Source of the DNA: Irpex lacteus
Taxonomy: Eukaryota > Basidiomycota > Agaricomycetes > Polyporales > Irpicaceae
Direction of reading: 5' to 3'
DNA: 64,000 bases
NCBI GenBank assembly: GCA_001986395.2
Contig: MQVO02000001.1
Coordinates: 1,488,001-1,552,000 of the forward strand
A program made the position numbers and the translations under genes. The notes beneath the pieces are model-generated. The model was not told where the DNA came from. It saw only the letters and a program-made list of their open reading frames with translations, and made no database searches. Shown piece after piece: positions 12,013 through 22,011 of the stretch (positions are counted from its first letter, which is position 1; the number at the start of each line of letters is the position of its first letter).

Positions 12013-12288
12013 TGCGTGAATCGATTTTTATTGAAGTCGACGAGGATACAAGTGAGCGATGTCAATGTAGGTACTGCCATACAACACATAAATACTCGTG
12101 AGTTTGAGGCCGGGGCCGAGTAAGATCTTGGGAAGCATGCAGAACATGTGTGCAGATGCATGTGTGCATGAGACTCGCGCGTGCACAATCAACTGACGTT
12201 CGGCGCTCATCCTAACAATCTGCGACCGTCCCAACATGTTCACTCTCACGTCCTCCCTCTTCTCCACTTCACTCCTTCAAGGTTCATC
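12013..12288. promoter_or_regulatory. Divergent promoter region inside the KDZ element
   Basis: 276 bp separate the transposase ATG (12012, minus) from the first passenger ATG (12289, plus). No gene fits here. A pyrimidine-rich stretch (12248-12275, CCTCCCTCTTCTCCACTTC) directly precedes the plus-strand start, as is common at fungal start sites. Co-regulation of transposase and passenger is inference. Confidence 0.45.
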
Positions 12289-13846
12289 ATGAAGACCTCT
12301 CAGCGCGAATCATCTCGACGCAAGTGGATCAACCCGAACAAAATCTACAAAGCGCAGCCTCCTCCTAACGAGCGATATACGACGAAACCCGAAGTCGCTC
12401 GATGGGTTGTATTGGGTGGTGGTTTGTCGGGGATTTACAGACATGATTCGTGAGTCACGCATTGGATACTACCTCCGGTATACCTGACCCCCATTATAGC
12501 ATTCCTCGCATACCAAACGCAGTGGGCACGCGGCGTCCGTGGCCCATGTTGTTTATGTGCAAGAACGAGGAGGACGCGAGGAAACTGTACCAGCTGCGCA
12601 ACATGGTTGAAAGAATCGAATCGCAGACCGTGGAGAAACAGCGGGAAGTACTGAAGAAGATCACGCAAAGCACGAAAGCCAACGTGTCGCTGTTGACAGA
12701 CAGAAGAAAGGCCTGGCCAGTGGCGAAGGGAGGAAATGACGAGTGGTGCGTGTTCTGGACATCATGGTACGTACACGATCATTGTTTCCGTCCTTGCCTC
12801 TCATAGCATGACAGGAACGATGCTGCTATGTGCCTCGACGGTGCTCGCGGTGTTATTTTCTCGGCAGAAGAGTCTCTTGAAGCAGCCATCGACTTCATGC
12901 TGGACTACACTGTGCCCACTGAAGTTGCTGAAGAGTCGAACCCTTTCGAGGATCCTTCCTTTATCGAGCAGATGGATAATCTGCTACTCGACGATGACCA
13001 GCCCGGCCCCTCGCCCTCTGCCCACATCGACTCTGACATCGAGATCATCGATCGGATCCCTGCGCCCTCAACGAAGAAGGGAAAGGACACGAAACGATCA
13101 CCTACCTCTTCTCGCAAGGAGCGCGCGGGTTCCGGAGGAGTACCGCAGTCTTCCTCTTCTAAACATGAGGAGAAAGCTCGGACAAGTGGACGTGCGAACC
13201 CTGAAGAGTCTGTGCGGACCAAGACGAAGCGGGCGACGACCACGGCACCCCCTCGACGGGAACATTCGTCGAAGGACGAATCGATCTTCGTGGACGAACC
13301 GCAGGCTTCCAGCTCTGCATCTACGGCACGAGACCGTGGGGCTTCTTTCGATGCTCCAGGTCCAGACCTGTCGGGCTCGTCGTCGTCCTCACGGCCACTA
13401 TCATCGCCGCCGCCGCCACCATCCCTCCCCAGTTTCATTCGAGGTAAGTGCTTCTGTAATGAATGCGCACATGTATCATGCTAATCATGACAGATGGCCA
13501 TGAACTTGGCCATCCATTCCTCAACGTACGCGATGGTGCAGGTCAGATCCTCGGGTCCGTGCCAGCGTTCTACGAGTTAGAACGCATGAACCTGGCGACT
13601 GTCCCTACCCTCGGTGTCGTCATCGACACCTTCCTCGACCACTTCGGTTTCTCCAATCGGATGGTAAACAGGCTGTACCAAGCACGCGTCAATGCTCGCA
13701 CCGTCGACGAGTTCGCTGAGCGCCTTCGTCGGTTCTCTATACTCGAGGTGATGTGGCTGTGGATGTTCATCGAACTGCCGCCTCCGAGGCAGGGCACTCA
13801 TCGTGTTCGCTACTCTGACTTTGTTTCCTCTCGCCCGCAGCATTAG
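12289..13846 (+). CDS. KDZ passenger gene A, possible RNase H1 N-terminal-like domains
   Basis: Four exons (12289-12449, 12500-12766, 12815-13443, 13494-13846) in consistent phase give 469 residues. Basic N-terminus, then two segments that resemble the RNase H1 N-terminal (viroplasmin-type) fold: ARWVVLGGGLSGIYR and AWPVAKGGNDEWCVFWTSWN followed by GARGVIFSAEESLEAAIDFM. In that family the fold binds RNA-DNA hybrid or duplex RNA; the assignment here is inference from pattern. A long Ser/Pro/Lys/Asp-rich disordered middle (about residues 190-350) follows. The last exon encodes a compact, well-conserved-looking domain starting DGHELGHPFLN and ending near the C-terminus. No catalytic motif was recognised. 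It lies head-to-head with the transposase, so it is probably element-encoded rather than captured by chance. Confidence 0.7.
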
Positions 13847-14024
13847 TATTCAAAAATGTCCTATCGTCTCGCTTGTAATATATGATTTGTTTGTTTGCAG
13901 AGGAGTCCGATACATCTCCTGTTGGCCCTGAGGACACGTGATCTGGTTGCGACCGGCTCACTCTGGTTGTATATAGGACACGTAGCACGGTGAGTTTTTT
14001 TTTTCTTGTACTTCGACCACCATA

Positions 14025-15737
14025 ATGCGCACGCACACAGCCCCCCAACGTTACGCGTACGGCGACCGTCAAGCTCGTCAATACAAGAAGCACAAGTCGT
14101 CCGCCCGTGCTCAACGTGTTTACAAGCAGAAGTCTCGCACCCCCGGCGAAGCCAACGCGATCAAACTTCGTCGCGAAGAAAGGCGTGAGTTCACGAGCAA
14201 GGTAAATGCCATCAGCGAGCGGGCACGCGAGATGGCCCAAGCACTACACGCCGAGTATCCTCAACACTCGACGACGAAGATCTTCCAAGATGCCATGCAG
14301 TTCGCTCGCAAGAACGCTACGAAGCGCCGCGTCAATTCTTGGAATGCCTTCCAATCAGTGAAGTGCGAGGAGCTCAATGCCGGTATGTATTCAATCTACA
14401 CTCACAGATAATAAATTAACAATATTCGCAGACAAACCGGAGGGCGAGAAGCTGAAGATTCACCAGCTCACAGCGGCCATCTTGGCGGCATGGCAAAAGC
14501 TGACGGACGAAGAAAAAAAATCGTACACCTCCGAGAGGGTCGAGCAAATCACGCAGGATCGCGAGGAGCAGGCGAACGCACCCCGCAATACGGCATTACG
14601 CGCGTTCCATGACGCCTCGCAGAACCTTCAGTCGATCCAAGGCGAGGTAAGTTTTGCAACTGTATGCATACACGTAGAACTCACGTCGCCCGTTAGCTGA
14701 CCAGAATTGCCAACCGCACGTCGACCCACCTGGCGCTCGTCGCTGTGCGAGCGACGACCGACCATTTCATGTAGCCCCTAGTGTTCACCACCTCTCCCCG
14801 CATCGACGAAAGCTTTTTCATTCAGTACAAGGAAACAATGTCGGATTTCTCCATCAAACTCGAGGCCTACAGTCTGTCAGGCATGGAAGGTATGTACATC
14901 AATTATTTACAGAGACCAACTAACTAACAATCACTCAGGAATCGGAAGGCGCATTCACGAAGACATCTCCATATTGAAGAGCTACTGCGCTGCTCTTGTG
15001 AAGGACAGGTTCAGTAAGTTGGTCTACCCATTAGATACACGCGATATTGCTGACAGCCACTAGATCGGGCCATGCATCCCGTCGTCGCCCGCCTCATATA
15101 TCAAAACTTCGACGCCAACATCACCGAGAAGTATGGGGTGGTGGTAGATGGGTGGCCCCTTGACCAGTTCCGTTCCCCCAGTGAAGTGGGATCCCGCATC
15201 GAGCTCGAGACGCTACGCAATGCTCTCGAGTCGGGCTTCGTACAGTTCACCAAGCTCACGCCCGAACAACTCGCACAACGCCGCCGCGAGCAGAATGAGC
15301 AGCGCGCGGCGGCAGCTATCAGTCAGTCGGTGCCAGGTGTCACACTCTCGCAGCCGGCGTCCGCCAATCAAGAGGCATCATCTGTGCCCATGGTGACTGA
15401 TCCGAGCGCCTCCACCGTGTCAGCACCTGTCATCGCACAGGCGGCCGCCGTAGGGCCCCTCGCAGGTGCTCCAAGCACCAGCACGCTGTCATTCCAGAGT
15501 GGCCAGCTCGTCGAGAAGAAGGCTCGCAAGAGGCGTAGCGACTACCAGACTACCAGGGGGCCGAACATCAGGACGCAAGGCAAGCCACCCGGGCAGAGAA
15601 AGCGTCGCAATGCCGCCGCCACCGCCACCGCCACCGCCACAGCCGCTCCCGCTCCCGCTCCCGCTCCCGCAAGTCCTGCTCGTGACGAGGCTGCCTCGGG
15701 CGAGCAAAATGCGGTTCCTTCATCTGCTGTGGCTTAG
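14025..15737 (+). pseudogene. KDZ passenger gene B, HMG-box-like protein with in-frame TAG
   Basis: Five exons (14025-14382, 14432-14646, 14697-14889, 14939-15013, 15064-15737) keep one frame of 505 codons. Residues about 100-160 fit an HMG-box pattern: NSWNAFQSVKCEELN, then KIHQLTAAILAAWQKLTDEEKKSYTSERVEQ. HMG boxes bend DNA. A basic N-terminal tail and a conserved C-terminal region (HPVVARLIYQNFD, GWPLDQF) follow, then a low-complexity tail rich in Ala, Thr and Pro. Codon 14772-14774 is TAG; the frame stays open and family-like beyond it, so this looks like a nonsense mutation. A 36-nt intron (14739-14774) that removes it in frame is conceivable but unusually short. As it stands the product would end after about 216 residues, keeping the HMG-like part. 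Confidence 0.7.
15605..15672 (+). repeat. Coding microsatellite (Ala/Thr then Ala/Pro)
   Basis: A run of GCC-ACC units followed by GCTCCC units encodes alternating Ala-Thr and then Ala-Pro near the C-terminus of passenger gene B. It is an obvious site for replication slippage and length variation. Confidence 0.8.
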
Positions 15738-15967
15738 AATACGATTGTTTGTTATATTTTTTCATTGCTTAGAGTACACCAATGATAATATACTTATGCT
15801 ACGAGGAGGGCGCTACCTGTGAGACTTAGTACTGAGATGTGGCTGTAGTGATGCGCCACAAAGCGAGCGCCTTGCTATGAAGCGCAGAGAAATGAGTGGC
15901 CTGGGCTTGGCTTGGGCTGTGGGAATAGCATGTGATTATGGGCGAACGATAACGCTGGCAGATCCAG
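15738..15967. other. Inner, diverged end of right inverted repeat
   Basis: From about 15849 inward the sequence matches 8374-8460 (reverse complement) only in patches with indels, for example CGCTCGCTTTGTGGCGCA on both sides. The remainder is the 3' flank of passenger gene B. Confidence 0.55.
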
Positions 15968-16729
15968 GGAGATGACGTCACGGCTGCGGGCGAGGAGGAT
16001 TCTATAGCTGAGCAGCGCCTCGGGCATTACTCCGAGAACACATAAGCTGATGGGCGTAAGACTTTCACGTGCCTTGGCCAGTGGGAACGGCTGAAGTTAC
16101 AAGGCGGGGATAGCAAGCCGCATCTTTGATGGGCCAGACTCTGGGCTGTCATTCTCCCATCCGGCATCCCGGCATGACCTGACTGCGGTTGCTACGTGCC
16201 TTGCTGGCCACTGCTCCTACCTCCTCCCGCCCCTCCCGCCCTCGATCCCGCCCTCGATCCCGCCCTCCCCTCAGCATTCCCCTTCATTATAGAGCCTTGT
16301 TAGTGTTCAGTGCAAAGTGTATACATATCATTTGAATAGTAGTACAATACAAATACATTATATATGCCTCAATAAACGATGGGCGCCGCTATAGAGTGGC
16401 GGGACGGGACTGCACACAGCGAGCACGATAGCGCTCGAGGGCGGGATACTCAGTAGGAGGGCGGGCACGATAGCGCCTGAGGGTGGGACACTCAGCCAGA
16501 AAGGGCAGGCGTCACAGCGCCTGCGGGACGAGCATGGCCGGGATGTCCGAATAACTCTGAGAATAGCTTGGGACAGCACGTGCAGAGCACTTACTATACA
16601 TAGAGATACGCATAGATATTCATAGATATTTGGCAGTGGGAGGGAAAGCCCGGGGCCAGGCTAATTAGCCTGATGGACGGGGGGGTGATGATCAGGCTAA
16701 TTAGCCTTCGTTGTCAGGAGTGACAGGTG
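15968..16729 (-). repeat. Right long terminal inverted repeat of KDZ element
   Basis: Reverse complement of 7612-8373, same length and almost base-for-base identical, including the two GGCTAATTAGCC palindromes near the outer end. The 73-residue open frame present in both repeats is identical, which is a measure of sequence identity and not evidence of a gene. Confidence 0.9.
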
Positions 16730-16737
16730 AAAACCGC
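16730..16737 (+). repeat. Target-site duplication of the KDZ element, right copy
   Basis: AAAACCGC, identical to 7604-7611, begins immediately after the right terminus TGACAGGTG. Confidence 0.88.
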
Positions 16738-17606
16738 AGTAACTTGCCTAACTTTTCTAACTTTTCCCCAGCCAAGTTGGCCCCTGTAACTTGCGCGTCT
16801 AACTCGTTAACTTGCGCATCTAACTTGCTAACTTGCACGCTAACTTGGCCCTCACTTAAGGTCTAACTTGAGTACATCACCCGCCATACCCGTAACTGCG
16901 TTGTGTTAGGTTCGCACCTGAATTACCTTCTGTAAGAGCTCTAATAGATTGCCTTTATATACCGAAAGATCTGAGCTGCTCGATTCAGACTCGGAGGCGT
17001 CGTCGTCGGCGCTTATGAGTCGAGGCAAGGTCGACTTAGATGCATCGTTTGCGGTTTGTGCAATCTACTGACACTCTTCGCCACGGAGATAGAACAGTAC
17101 ACTATAGACTTCGATACTCTGAGTGGTCCGAAGATTTTGGGAGGCGAAGACTGTTCCGTAGCAGTACGCCCTTGGGTGTTGAAAAGCCTTCATCCTCGTC
17201 GACGTCCCCCTCAGTGTGATTGTGCCGAGCTCGTATATCTGACGGAAACGGTGATATGAGGCCTGATGTCTGAGGGGTCATGGCGCTTGCACAATGTAAG
17301 TTCCTACGTTGCATTCGTTATGCTATAAGTATGGTACAGCATTATAAGGCTGCTTACGACGGTAGCTTAGCGTGTAGCACTCGCAAGTTAGCCGCAAGTT
17401 AGCGGAGTCGACAAGTTAGCGGAGTATGAAGTAGCTAACTTTTCCCCCTCGGAGTGCGAATATATCACAAACCCCGCTAACTTGCAAGTTAACAAAAGTA
17501 ACTTTGTTAACTTTTCGCACGAAAGTTAGCGCAAGTTACTTGGAAGTTACTTTACTAATAGAAAAGTTAGCGCAAGTTACACGCCCAAGTTAGAATGTGA
17601 ACCGCC
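16738..17606. repeat. Repeat unit with clustered CTAACTT/AAGTTAG motifs
   Basis: Two dense clusters of a 6-9 bp motif lie at 16740-16871 (mainly CTAACTTG) and 17381-17592 (mainly CAAGTTAGC), largely in opposite orientation. The outer edges form an imperfect inverted repeat, GTAACTTGCCTAACTTTTCTA against the complement of TAGAAAAGTTAGCGCAAGTTAC. The last 12 bases resemble the terminus of the 7027-7611 element. Such subterminal motif arrays are typical of DNA-transposon ends that bind transposase. No gene is visible inside. Confidence 0.55.
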
Positions 17607-17617
17607 GTCGTGGAAGA
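17607..17617 (+). repeat. Right copy of 11-bp direct repeat GTCGTGGAAGA
   Basis: Exact match to 6994-7004. With the left copy it may mark the target duplication of a roughly 1.5-kb non-autonomous element into which the KDZ element later inserted. Confidence 0.4.
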
Positions 17618-17907
17618 AGTGACAACTTCAGTCAAAGGGCTGGCGTCTCTGTGTATGCCGCTCGGCTTCGGCCGTGTCTCGGTGTTCACCACCACTGCTG
17701 CCACAGTGGCAGTAACTTACGGTCTGTAAGTAATCTGTTCTGTAGCTGTCTGCTGTTTGTTGCCCTCTACCACAGCACATCATACCTCCATAAACATTGT
17801 GGATATAGGACGGATATAGCAAATATCCATCCGATAAGTACCCACCCGATACCCACCTTCGGTATAACGTGGATATCGCAAGGATATATTGTCGCAGGAC
17901 CGTGACG

Positions 17908-19661
17908 ATGGATGGAGATTTCTTGGTTAGTGCTTCATGCTATGCAATCACTATATGTCCAATCTATATGCACGTTCAACTTGAATAGTACTCACTGACA
18001 TGGCCACGCTATACTCTTCATAGGACCAGTTGACACGTCTTGGGCTCTGCACGGGCGACGAGGAGTCTATCAGTGTTACTGAACGCATCACTTGTGATGA
18101 TGCTTTACCGCCAATTCATCGACTTCCTGTCGAAATCCTGTCCACTATCTTTGAATGGGTTGTTGTCATATACTACCGGACACTTCACCCCAAACTACGA
18201 TCTGACTGGTGGTCCGCGTTCCCTGCTAGGGATACATCCCAGTTATCTCAAAAACTACTCAAGCTTCGGAGCCCCGTTGAATACTGGTTTGATCTCAACC
18301 TCGTCTGTCGCCGCTGGAGACGTGTCGCTCTCTCAACGCCCACGCTCTGGACGTACATCAACATGAGCGAACTGAAGACAACAAAACAGTCCACCCTTCT
18401 ACGCAATCGATCTGCCGTAGTGAGCTTGGACCGCTCTGGCACACTGCCTCTTATGATCTACTGCACGAGCACCGCGTCCCCATTTCCATTGCCAGATATC
18501 CATCGGCCTCGCGTTCGCCAACTTCTCCTCCACAATTTGGACAGCGACTACATGGGACGGTTGGTATCAAGTACCCCCTCCCTTGACACCCTAGTCATCT
18601 GTAAACATCTCTTCATCGCTAGGACCTTCATACGTTTTAAGGAACGATGGACGGTACCCAGTCTCAAAACACTTCTTTCATTTCGATGTTCTTTCTGGCG
18701 GTTCGGAAGCTTCGGTAATTTGCGCCACCTCGTCGTCGAAGCCGAAATCCTCCCAGATAACTCCATTTCAAGTATCTTCAATGTCCTAACAGAAAACCCT
18801 CACCTAGAGAACCTCGTGTTTGTGGACGTCACCGCCATCGTACTTCCGTCTCAGAGGCTCACGGAGTATGCCACGATATTACCCACCGTTCATATGCGAT
18901 CACTGGAGCGCATAAAGGTCATCGAGGCGCAAGGCCCTACTCTCGCCTGGCTATTCGATCAGAAATTGACCTTCCCCGCAAATGTTGCCAGGGACTACAC
19001 TTTTACCAATCCCTTCTATCACCTCCTCGACTCGGAATCCCCCTTGGTAAATGCTTGGATACCCTTCGATCCCCATCCAGTCAAACGTCTCTACATTTCT
19101 GAGGACGATATCTATGCAACCGATGGTACCTCGGCAACGCATCTGTCTATCGCCGGCGACTCTCAACGCGGATTCTTCTTCACCGTTTTCCTGCCGTTCT
19201 TCGAGTCGGAGACCAGCGAGTTATGGCTCTCACTGCCCGACGACCCATCTTTCAAAGACACATCTGACTGGGAAACAATCCTGGAGCGACTACGAGGGGT
19301 GACAACACTATCCCTCCTCTTGCACGGCGTAACCGTGGAAATCTGGCTCGGTCTACTCTCCTCTGCCGACAGATTCTTTCCCTTGCTGACCAGCCTTCAA
19401 ATTCACCATCCGAAACCCGAATATCACCTTCGATATATCGTTTTCCTGATGGCAAGGCGACAGAGCGGACACCCAGTAGAGACATTGCGCTTCGTAGGTG
19501 CGCCGGAAGCCTGGAAGGATGGAGAGCTCCGAGTGTCGTTTGAGGATTTAGTTGGTTCTGTCGTTTTTGTGGATGAAGGTGCTTTGCCAAAGTTCGAGTT
19601 GCCCGCCGTATGTACTACGGACTCTGATGTACACGCCTACTGGACCAAATGGGAGCTTTGA
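17908..19661 (+). CDS. F-box protein
   Basis: A six-codon first exon (17908-17925, MDGDFL), a 98-bp intron and a long exon 18024-19661 give 551 residues in phase 0. The F-box follows a short acidic leader: LPPIHRLPVEILSTIFEWVV, then LVCRRWRRVALSTPTLWTYI. This is the usual agaricomycete F-box arrangement, in which the F-box binds Skp1 in an SCF ubiquitin ligase. The remainder consists of LRR-like strands (FNVLTENPHLENLVFVD and similar) presumed to select substrate. The protein is clearly a paralogue of the F-box protein at 41.4 kb: same order of motifs, with FNVL..NP.LE and AYW/AAW-type endings. Such genes are expanded in Agaricomycetes and individual substrates are unknown. The very short first exon is the least certain part; the next in-frame ATG would remove the F-box. 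Confidence 0.85.
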
Positions 19662-19698
19662 CCGGTGTACTTTAGTACTCGTATTCATGCCCCATTAC

Positions 19699-19869
19699 AG
19701 CTAAATCCAGAACGTTAGACTACCCACCATCAAAATACACACAGACGGACTGACGGCGACGGACGCATCCCGTTCACTCAGCTCAAGCTTGACCCAAACG
19801 ACCGGAGGTTTTCGGTAATCCGCGCTATGTGTGTACGAGAAAATGTGGCCCAACGTTCTGGATTTAGCT
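19699..19869. repeat. Foldback element with 18-bp perfect inverted repeat
   Basis: AGCTAAATCCAGAACGTT at 19699-19716 is repeated as its exact reverse complement at 19852-19869, extending to about 22 bp with one mismatch. It lies just downstream of the F-box stop and could be a small MITE or a stem-loop in the 3' region. Confidence 0.7.
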
Positions 19870-20133
19870 GCAATTCCGAACCAGGCACACGGTGTCCCGG
19901 TAGTCCTCGAGATATGTAACATCTGTTGTCGAAATGTGCGTAGTATAGTACTTACCGCAGGATGCCTTAATCGTAGGGAAGAATCAAAAGTATGAACGCA
20001 TATCATATCGCTACAATCATCTTACATGCGTAAGCTACATCTGTATACGTGCAAAAAGAAAGCAGAAGCCCCGATAACAACAGCGCCTCTCGAGCAACAA
20101 CAAGCAGTCAAGTATCGTCCCACACAAGGACTT

Positions 20134-21645
20134 TTAATCCTCGATCTCAAGATCACCATACGGCTTCGCGCGGAAGTAGCTCTCGTCAAAGTGATGCACT
20201 CGTACGAAACCGTCCTCTCCTCCTGAAGCATAGCAGTCGCCATTCGGTGACACAGCGATTCTAAGAAAAAAAGAACGAATTAGTCAACCTTGCAGCAGTA
20301 AGCAGAGAGTAATAACGAATGAAGACATACGTGTTGACAGGACCGAAGTGGCCCTTGACACGGCCGACTTCCTCCTCGAAGATCTTGTGCCAGAACCGGG
20401 TCTCGAATTTACCCTGTCGCAGGGAGGTTGTTGTCACGCTCATGGCGTCTTGTCCACCACCCAACAAGATCTACAAATGATCAGCGTCAGCTATGTTTTG
20501 AGATAAACTATGAGCAAGTGATACGTGCGTAAGGCTTCGTCGGTGCGATTGCAGCACTGTTCAGCGGGGTCTCCGTAGAATACGTCTTGATGACCATCAG
20601 GGTCCTGGTATCGTGTAACTAGAACTCAAAATGTCAGAACAATGGACGTGCTGCGAATGTGAGAGGGAAAATACGCACCCTTGCGGTTTTGTCCTTACTG
20701 CTCGTGATAAAGTACGAACGATCGGGAGAAAGCTGGATGTCGGTGATGAGGTCGAGATGTGCCCGCTCGTTGCAGTTCACTTCCTCTCCGGTCTTGGCAT
20801 CGAAGAGGGCGACTTTTCCGGATTCGTGGCCGGTGAGGATGAGGGAGGGGATGTGGGCGAAGGCGCAGACGACAGCCTTGCTGCCGGTGGGGTTGAAGAA
20901 GGATGCGGGTTCTGATGATTCTGTGTTTACCATCCGTTTATTGGTTAAATGAGAAGGAGATTCAGTAATATGTCCTGGGGGACAAGAGTCAGACGTACGA
21001 TCTTTGCCATCACCCTCTCTGTTGATGTTGAACACTCGGATAGCACCCTGGTAACCCATACGCTGCTCGGTAACGCAGACGACTTGACTGTCGTCCTCGC
21101 TGAATGCCACCCGCTTGACGGCTGTCGGGAACTCCCACTTGTACAAGCACTTTCCGGATTTTATGTCCCAGAGGCGTAGAGTGTTGTCGGCAGATCCAGA
21201 CACGAGGAAACGTGATTCGGCTATAGAGAATTACATTGCATGAGCATGGTAGACCTCAAATAAATATATGGAATGGGTTGCGAGTTCATAGGTTCGCTTG
21301 GAATAAATATAGAATATGAAAGGTTAAGAGCTTACAGTCGACGTCTATCGTCCACACCGTTCCATTGTGTCCATCATACGTCCCTAGTCGCTCTCCGTTG
21401 TGGGTGAACCAGACGTTGATAACATGGTCTTTTGAGCATGAGAAGAGGAGATCGCCTTCACGGTTGAACTTGATCTGAGTCAGGGACCGTTCGTGTCCTA
21501 TGTAGGCCCAATATAACCGATCAGTCACTGCAGTATTCGACTACTAAGACAGCCTCAAGCTGACCTTGGAGAAGAATAGGTCTCTGTCATTGCACAAGAC
21601 TTGGTCAGTGTCGAGTCGGTCAAGCTTTGTTAGAATACTGACCAT
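20134..21645 (-). CDS. TIF34: Eukaryotic translation initiation factor 3 subunit I (eIF3i)
   Basis: Eight exons: 21645-21643, 21583-21565, 21497-21336, 21220-20999, 20920-20679, 20618-20529, 20470-20331, 20260-20134; 334 residues, normal for eIF3i. The start codon sits alone in exon 1, followed by RPILLQG then [19 protein letters not shown], the conserved N-terminus. WD40 blades are evident: [69 protein letters not shown] and [16 protein letters not shown]. In the cytosol eIF3i joins eIF3b and eIF3g and helps 43S complex assembly and scanning. The sixth intron appears to use a GC donor (20528-20527) with an AG acceptor, because only that junction gives the conserved PYILLGGG with phase kept. 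Confidence 0.97.
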
Positions 21646-22011
21646 TTTGTTATGATACTAACGGGCGTGCTTTTAGATTAAGAAATCGAGACTTGCACTT
21701 CCCGAGTTGTGTATGAGGGTCGAGAGCAGATGTAAAGCAGCACAGAGATCGTCCACCCAAGCCGCCATCAAGGATTTTTCGTAAGCGCGCATCTCCCGCC
21801 CTCTCGGCAACGACCGAAGAATCATGAGCTTCCTCCCCTCTTCACCTGCACTGCTCATCACATCCTGTGGCATGTGTCTGAGGCGCATGGGCTCGTTCAG
21901 CACGCCGCCATCAACGACTATCTCGCTGTGATTTCCATTCCCCGACTGTGCCCAAAGCGGGTATCCAGCGCAGCATATATATGACAGCAGCGCTCAGACG
22001 GACTGGGCGGG

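Larger units (their letters stand above)
7612..16729. mobile_element. Complete KDZ (Zisupton-like) DNA transposon, 9118 bp
   Basis: Termini CACCTGTCACTCCTGACAAC (7612) and its inverted copy ending at 16729 are flanked by a perfect 8-bp duplication. Near-identical 762-bp inverted repeats form both ends. Inside are a minus-strand KDZ transposase (8626-12012) and two plus-strand passenger genes (12289-13846 and 14025-15737). Transposase and passengers are divergently arranged around about 12.01-12.29 kb, a likely shared promoter. Intact ends and matching inverted repeats imply recent insertion, while a frameshift in the transposase and a stop in one passenger suggest this copy may not be autonomous. 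Element-level identification rests on the transposase family plus the duplication length. Confidence 0.92.

Noticed and set aside
12905..13438. 177-residue antisense frame in passenger gene A
   Set aside because: Mirror of the Ser/Pro-rich coding region; no independent signals.
12013..15967. TET/JBP dioxygenase cargo in the KDZ element
   Set aside because: Looked for because some fungal KDZ elements carry it; no HxD iron-binding or related motif is found in either passenger gene.
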